Source: Cyclobacteriaceae bacterium (GTDB lineage Bacteria; Bacteroidota; Bacteroidia; Cytophagales; Cyclobacteriaceae). Taken from it: a stretch of DNA of 64,000 nt. This document shows positions 62,801-64,000 of this stretch, piece after piece; the stretch's first letter is position 1, and every line of letters begins with the position of its first letter. Position numbers and translations under genes: made by a program. The stretch is taken from positions 1 to 64,000 of the forward strand of contig JANQKF010000040.1 of assembly GCA_028281285.1 (NCBI GenBank), read 5' to 3'. The notes beneath the pieces are model-generated. The model was not told where the DNA came from. It did not search any database and worked only from the letters and a program-made list of their open reading frames with translations.

Positions 62801-63019
62801 GAGTTAAATGGTGAAAGAATCAAGGCAGACTATGCGGAATTAATGGATCCGTCAATAAGTAGTAGAGCAAGACGAGCAGGTAGAGTAAATTTTGGAACAA
62901 CTTCTGATCCAACCACCACTCATCGTGATAATTATAATATAGCCCGAAGACAGTTTGACTCCTTCAATACAAAATTGGAAAGAGTTATATCACAGGAATT
63001 ATCTGCCATAATCAACTGA
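59816..63019 (+). CDS. Secreted BNR/sortilin-like beta-propeller protein
   Basis: 1067 residues with a signal peptide and a proline-rich linker (RRSSPPPPPQPD). At least nine BNR-type repeats of the S-D-x-G-x-T-W form occur, for example KTTNAGTTW, KSLDAGKTW, KTIDGGKTW, KSIDGGENW, RSSDMGESW, ITEDEGQTW, KSTDKGNSW and YSLNEGDSW, consistent with one or two beta-propellers of the VPS10/sortilin kind. The last ~300 residues contain a coiled-coil-like stretch. It has no recognised catalytic centre. It starts four bases after the peptidase gene and is probably co-transcribed; it may bind peptides or polymers at the surface. Confidence 0.83.
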   Translation: MKKLQPLFVFVLFLLFTFSSEAQRRGRRSSPPPPPQPDIAIFDNIGIRNIAPAKTSGRITRVAINPQNRSIRYVATASGNVWKTTNAGTTWEPIFDRYGSYSIGTITLDPNNPNIIWLGTGENNSQRSVGFGNGVYKSLDAGKTWTNVGLKTSEHIGKIIVNPDNSDEVYVASQGPLWASGGERGLYKTIDGGKTWNRILHVSENTGISDVAMDPRNPDVLYAASYQRRRHFGILVAGGPEGAIYKSIDGGENWKKLTRGLPGGDLGRIAIAISPQQPDVVYALIAGTERSKGFYRSSDMGESWVKKSDYMVVDAQYYMELFPDPHQFDRVISVDMRTNITNDGGTTFTRINEDFKHVDSHDVNYDPNDPNYIMISCDGGIYESWDKMKTWRFTDNMPITQFYRVGIDNAEPFYNVYGGTQDNASLGGPSQTINRSGIANSDWYVTTGGDGFQVRVDPTNPDIVYTMSQYAGIVRFDRKSGERVDIQPQPAEGEPTLRWNWDAPLIVSPHNPKRMYYAANKVFKTEDHANTWTRISDDLTKQEDRNAKEVMGRVWGVDAIFKNVFTSPLGTIVALDESPIQEGFLLAGTDDGLLQITEDEGQTWRRIDSFPGLPSTAYITDVYASRHDVNTIYISFNNHKYGDFSPYLFKSTDKGNSWTSIINGFPEKDFIWSVVQDHENANLLFAGTEFGLYYSLNEGDSWNKFNRVPTIPIRDLEIQRRENDLVAASFGRGFFILDDYTPLRNITAEVMNKEAHIFPVSDALQYNFANTDGRGSLGHSYFTSPNPTYGAIITYRLNSSLRSKRQARIREEANKVRNNQPVGYPSWEELTEEKNEQRSAIVLTIEDAQGNLVRRFTGPSSKGLHRVAWDLRQFGFREGSPLGRSSGPMVVPGTYSVSISKLENGVWTNFEGSQSFEVKALGNTTLPANDRKALLDFQIQVSQLNLEISEANRKIQDALASLSRVRSNAVNNQSEDAARLKAIYDLRQKFLAMDIELNGERIKADYAELMDPSISSRARRAGRVNFGTTSDPTTTHRDNYNIARRQFDSFNTKLERVISQELSAIIN

Positions 63020-63068
63020 TTTACTGTCTCTTTAGTAGCTGATGACCCTGATACAAACAACATTATAT

Positions 63069-63188
63069 TGTATGTAAATACATTCTTTTCTTTCGGTATT
63101 GCTTGGAATTATCACATTTGAGGCACATTTTTAGTCTGGAATTCAGGCTACCTACCTCAACCCCGTCATCATCCTCTAAGTTGTATGT
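63069..63188. promoter_or_regulatory. Possible operator repeats before the desaturase gene
   Basis: The 177-base gap contains the inverted repeat TGTAT-GTAA-ATACA (63069-63082) and a second TTGTATGT (63181-63188) near the start codon. They may be regulator sites for the carotenoid gene; nothing else was recognised in the gap. Confidence 0.25.
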
Positions 63189-63196
63189 GATTGTAT

Positions 63197-64000
63197 ATGG
63201 CTAAATCGGTCATTGTTATAGGTTCAGGTATTGCAGGGTTGGCGGCTTCCATTAGGCTTGCTAACAAGGGCTATATTGTCACGGTTTTTGAATCGAACGA
63301 TCGTCCAGGTGGAAAACTCTCTGAGATCAGATTAGGTGATTACCGATTTGATGCAGGCCCATCTTTATTCACTCTCCCGGAACATGTTGAAGACCTATTT
63401 GCCCTTTCCGGTGAAAGAGTTGATGACCATTTCCAATACAAAAAACTTGACACTACCTGCCAATACTTCTATGCTGATGGTACTCATGTGAAAGCCTATG
63501 CCGAAGTAGATAAATTTGTGGAGGAGGTCCACACAAAACTAGACGAGCCTACGATCAACATAACGAAAGCACTTCAAAAAAGTGAATACTTATATGATAA
63601 TTTAGAGCCATTATTTATGCAACGTTCATTGCATAAGCTGGGCACATGGATAAATGGAGCGGCTCTTAAGTCATTGGCAAAATTTGGGAAGTTTGATTTT
63701 AATCGAACTATGCATCAAGCCAACAAGTCAAGGTTCAAGAATTCCAAGACAGTTCAACTTTTTGATCGGTACGCTACTTACAATGGCTCCGACCCTTTTC
63801 AAACTCCAGCAACGATGAATATCATTCCGCACCTTGAGTTGGGTCGTGGTGCTTATTTCCCATTGAAAGGGATGAACTCTATTAGTCAATCGTTGTATGA
63901 ACTGGCTAAAAAAGTAGGCGTGAACTTCCACTTTAACACGCCAGTTGACAAGATTGTCTTGCATAAAGGTGCTGCTAAAGGGGTAAATACCCCTATGGGA
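63197..64000 (+). CDS. Phytoene desaturase-family (CrtI-type) oxidoreductase, 5' part
   Basis: The first 268 codons of a FAD-dependent carotenoid desaturase-like enzyme, open to the window edge. SVIVIGSGIAGLAASIRLAN and FESNDRPGGKL bind FAD; YRFDAGPSLFTLPE and YFPLKGMNSISQSL are characteristic of CrtI/CrtD proteins. Desaturases in this family act on phytoene or hydroxylated carotenes, built from the isoprenoids that dxs initiates. Further carotenoid genes would be expected to the right. Confidence 0.88.
   Translation, partial: MAKSVIVIGSGIAGLAASIRLANKGYIVTVFESNDRPGGKLSEIRLGDYRFDAGPSLFTLPEHVEDLFALSGERVDDHFQYKKLDTTCQYFYADGTHVKAYAEVDKFVEEVHTKLDEPTINITKALQKSEYLYDNLEPLFMQRSLHKLGTWINGAALKSLAKFGKFDFNRTMHQANKSRFKNSKTVQLFDRYATYNGSDPFQTPATMNIIPHLELGRGAYFPLKGMNSISQSLYELAKKVGVNFHFNTPVDKIVLHKGAAKGVNTPMG

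Overview
The window looks like a chromosomal segment of a Bacteroidota bacterium, probably of the Cytophagales (Cyclobacteriaceae/Roseivirga type). Signs for this are a single-chain SecDF, a TonB-dependent receptor with an N-terminal carboxypeptidase-like domain, membrane-bound LytTR and PadR/FtsX-permease modules, FKBP lipoproteins next to a DHH phosphoesterase, and several TANNTTTG promoter boxes. No rRNA, tRNA, CRISPR array, prophage or transposase was seen. Both ends cut genes: ribD on the left and a CrtI-type desaturase on the right.

Region 1 (1-12.9 kb) is housekeeping and nutrient uptake: ribD (partial) and prmC diverge, followed by an alpha/beta hydrolase, an exported protein of unknown function, a thiamine-pyrophosphokinase-like protein with an altered motif, a membrane LytTR regulator, an erythromycin-esterase-like protein and a ROK kinase. 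A thiamine uptake locus follows: pnuT, a NadR-like P-loop kinase, a TPP riboswitch and a TonB-dependent receptor. Then come a thioredoxin-like protein, a class V aminotransferase and DoxX.

Region 2 (12.9-30.4 kb) is core metabolism and cell biology: guaB, a GCS2-CBS protein paired with an aspartoacylase-family hydrolase, secDF, udk, rdgB, two FKBP lipoproteins, nrnA, ndk, a flippase-like membrane protein, scpA, dxs, trxA and a fatty-acid-hydroxylase-family protein.

Region 3 (30.4-37.3 kb) holds a redox-looking module (small CPVC thioredoxin and a Cys-rich MarR regulator, each behind a TTAGGA-T-TCCTAA palindrome) and two tandem 801-residue FtsX/MacB-type permeases. The DNA between the permeases carries fused relics of the 3' ends of the genes on either side, which records a tandem duplication of about 2.6 kb. 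A likely structured small RNA with its own promoter and terminator lies at 36965-37219.

Region 4 (37.3-45.7 kb) encodes the lower kynurenine (tryptophan) pathway on two divergent arms: an aldehyde dehydrogenase, an M19 dipeptidase and an SDR leftward; 3-hydroxyanthranilate dioxygenase, ACMSD, an alkyltransferase, kynureninase and kynurenine monooxygenase rightward. A four-helix-bundle (S23) gene interrupts the rightward arm.

Region 5 (45.7-50.7 kb) is an accessory patch: a GIY-YIG nuclease ORF framed by two copies of a palindromic repeat, and a PadR-permease pair framed by direct copies of a second repeat family.

Region 6 (49.6-63 kb) is a hydroxyproline (collagen) catabolic locus: an AraC regulator diverges from a deaminase, a semialdehyde dehydrogenase, a reductase, a 4-hydroxyproline epimerase, a D-hydroxyproline oxidase, a trans-3-hydroxyproline dehydratase, a dipeptidyl peptidase IV and a large secreted BNR-repeat protein. 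The peptidase could release X-Pro/X-Hyp dipeptides that feed the pathway. The start of a carotenoid desaturase closes the window.
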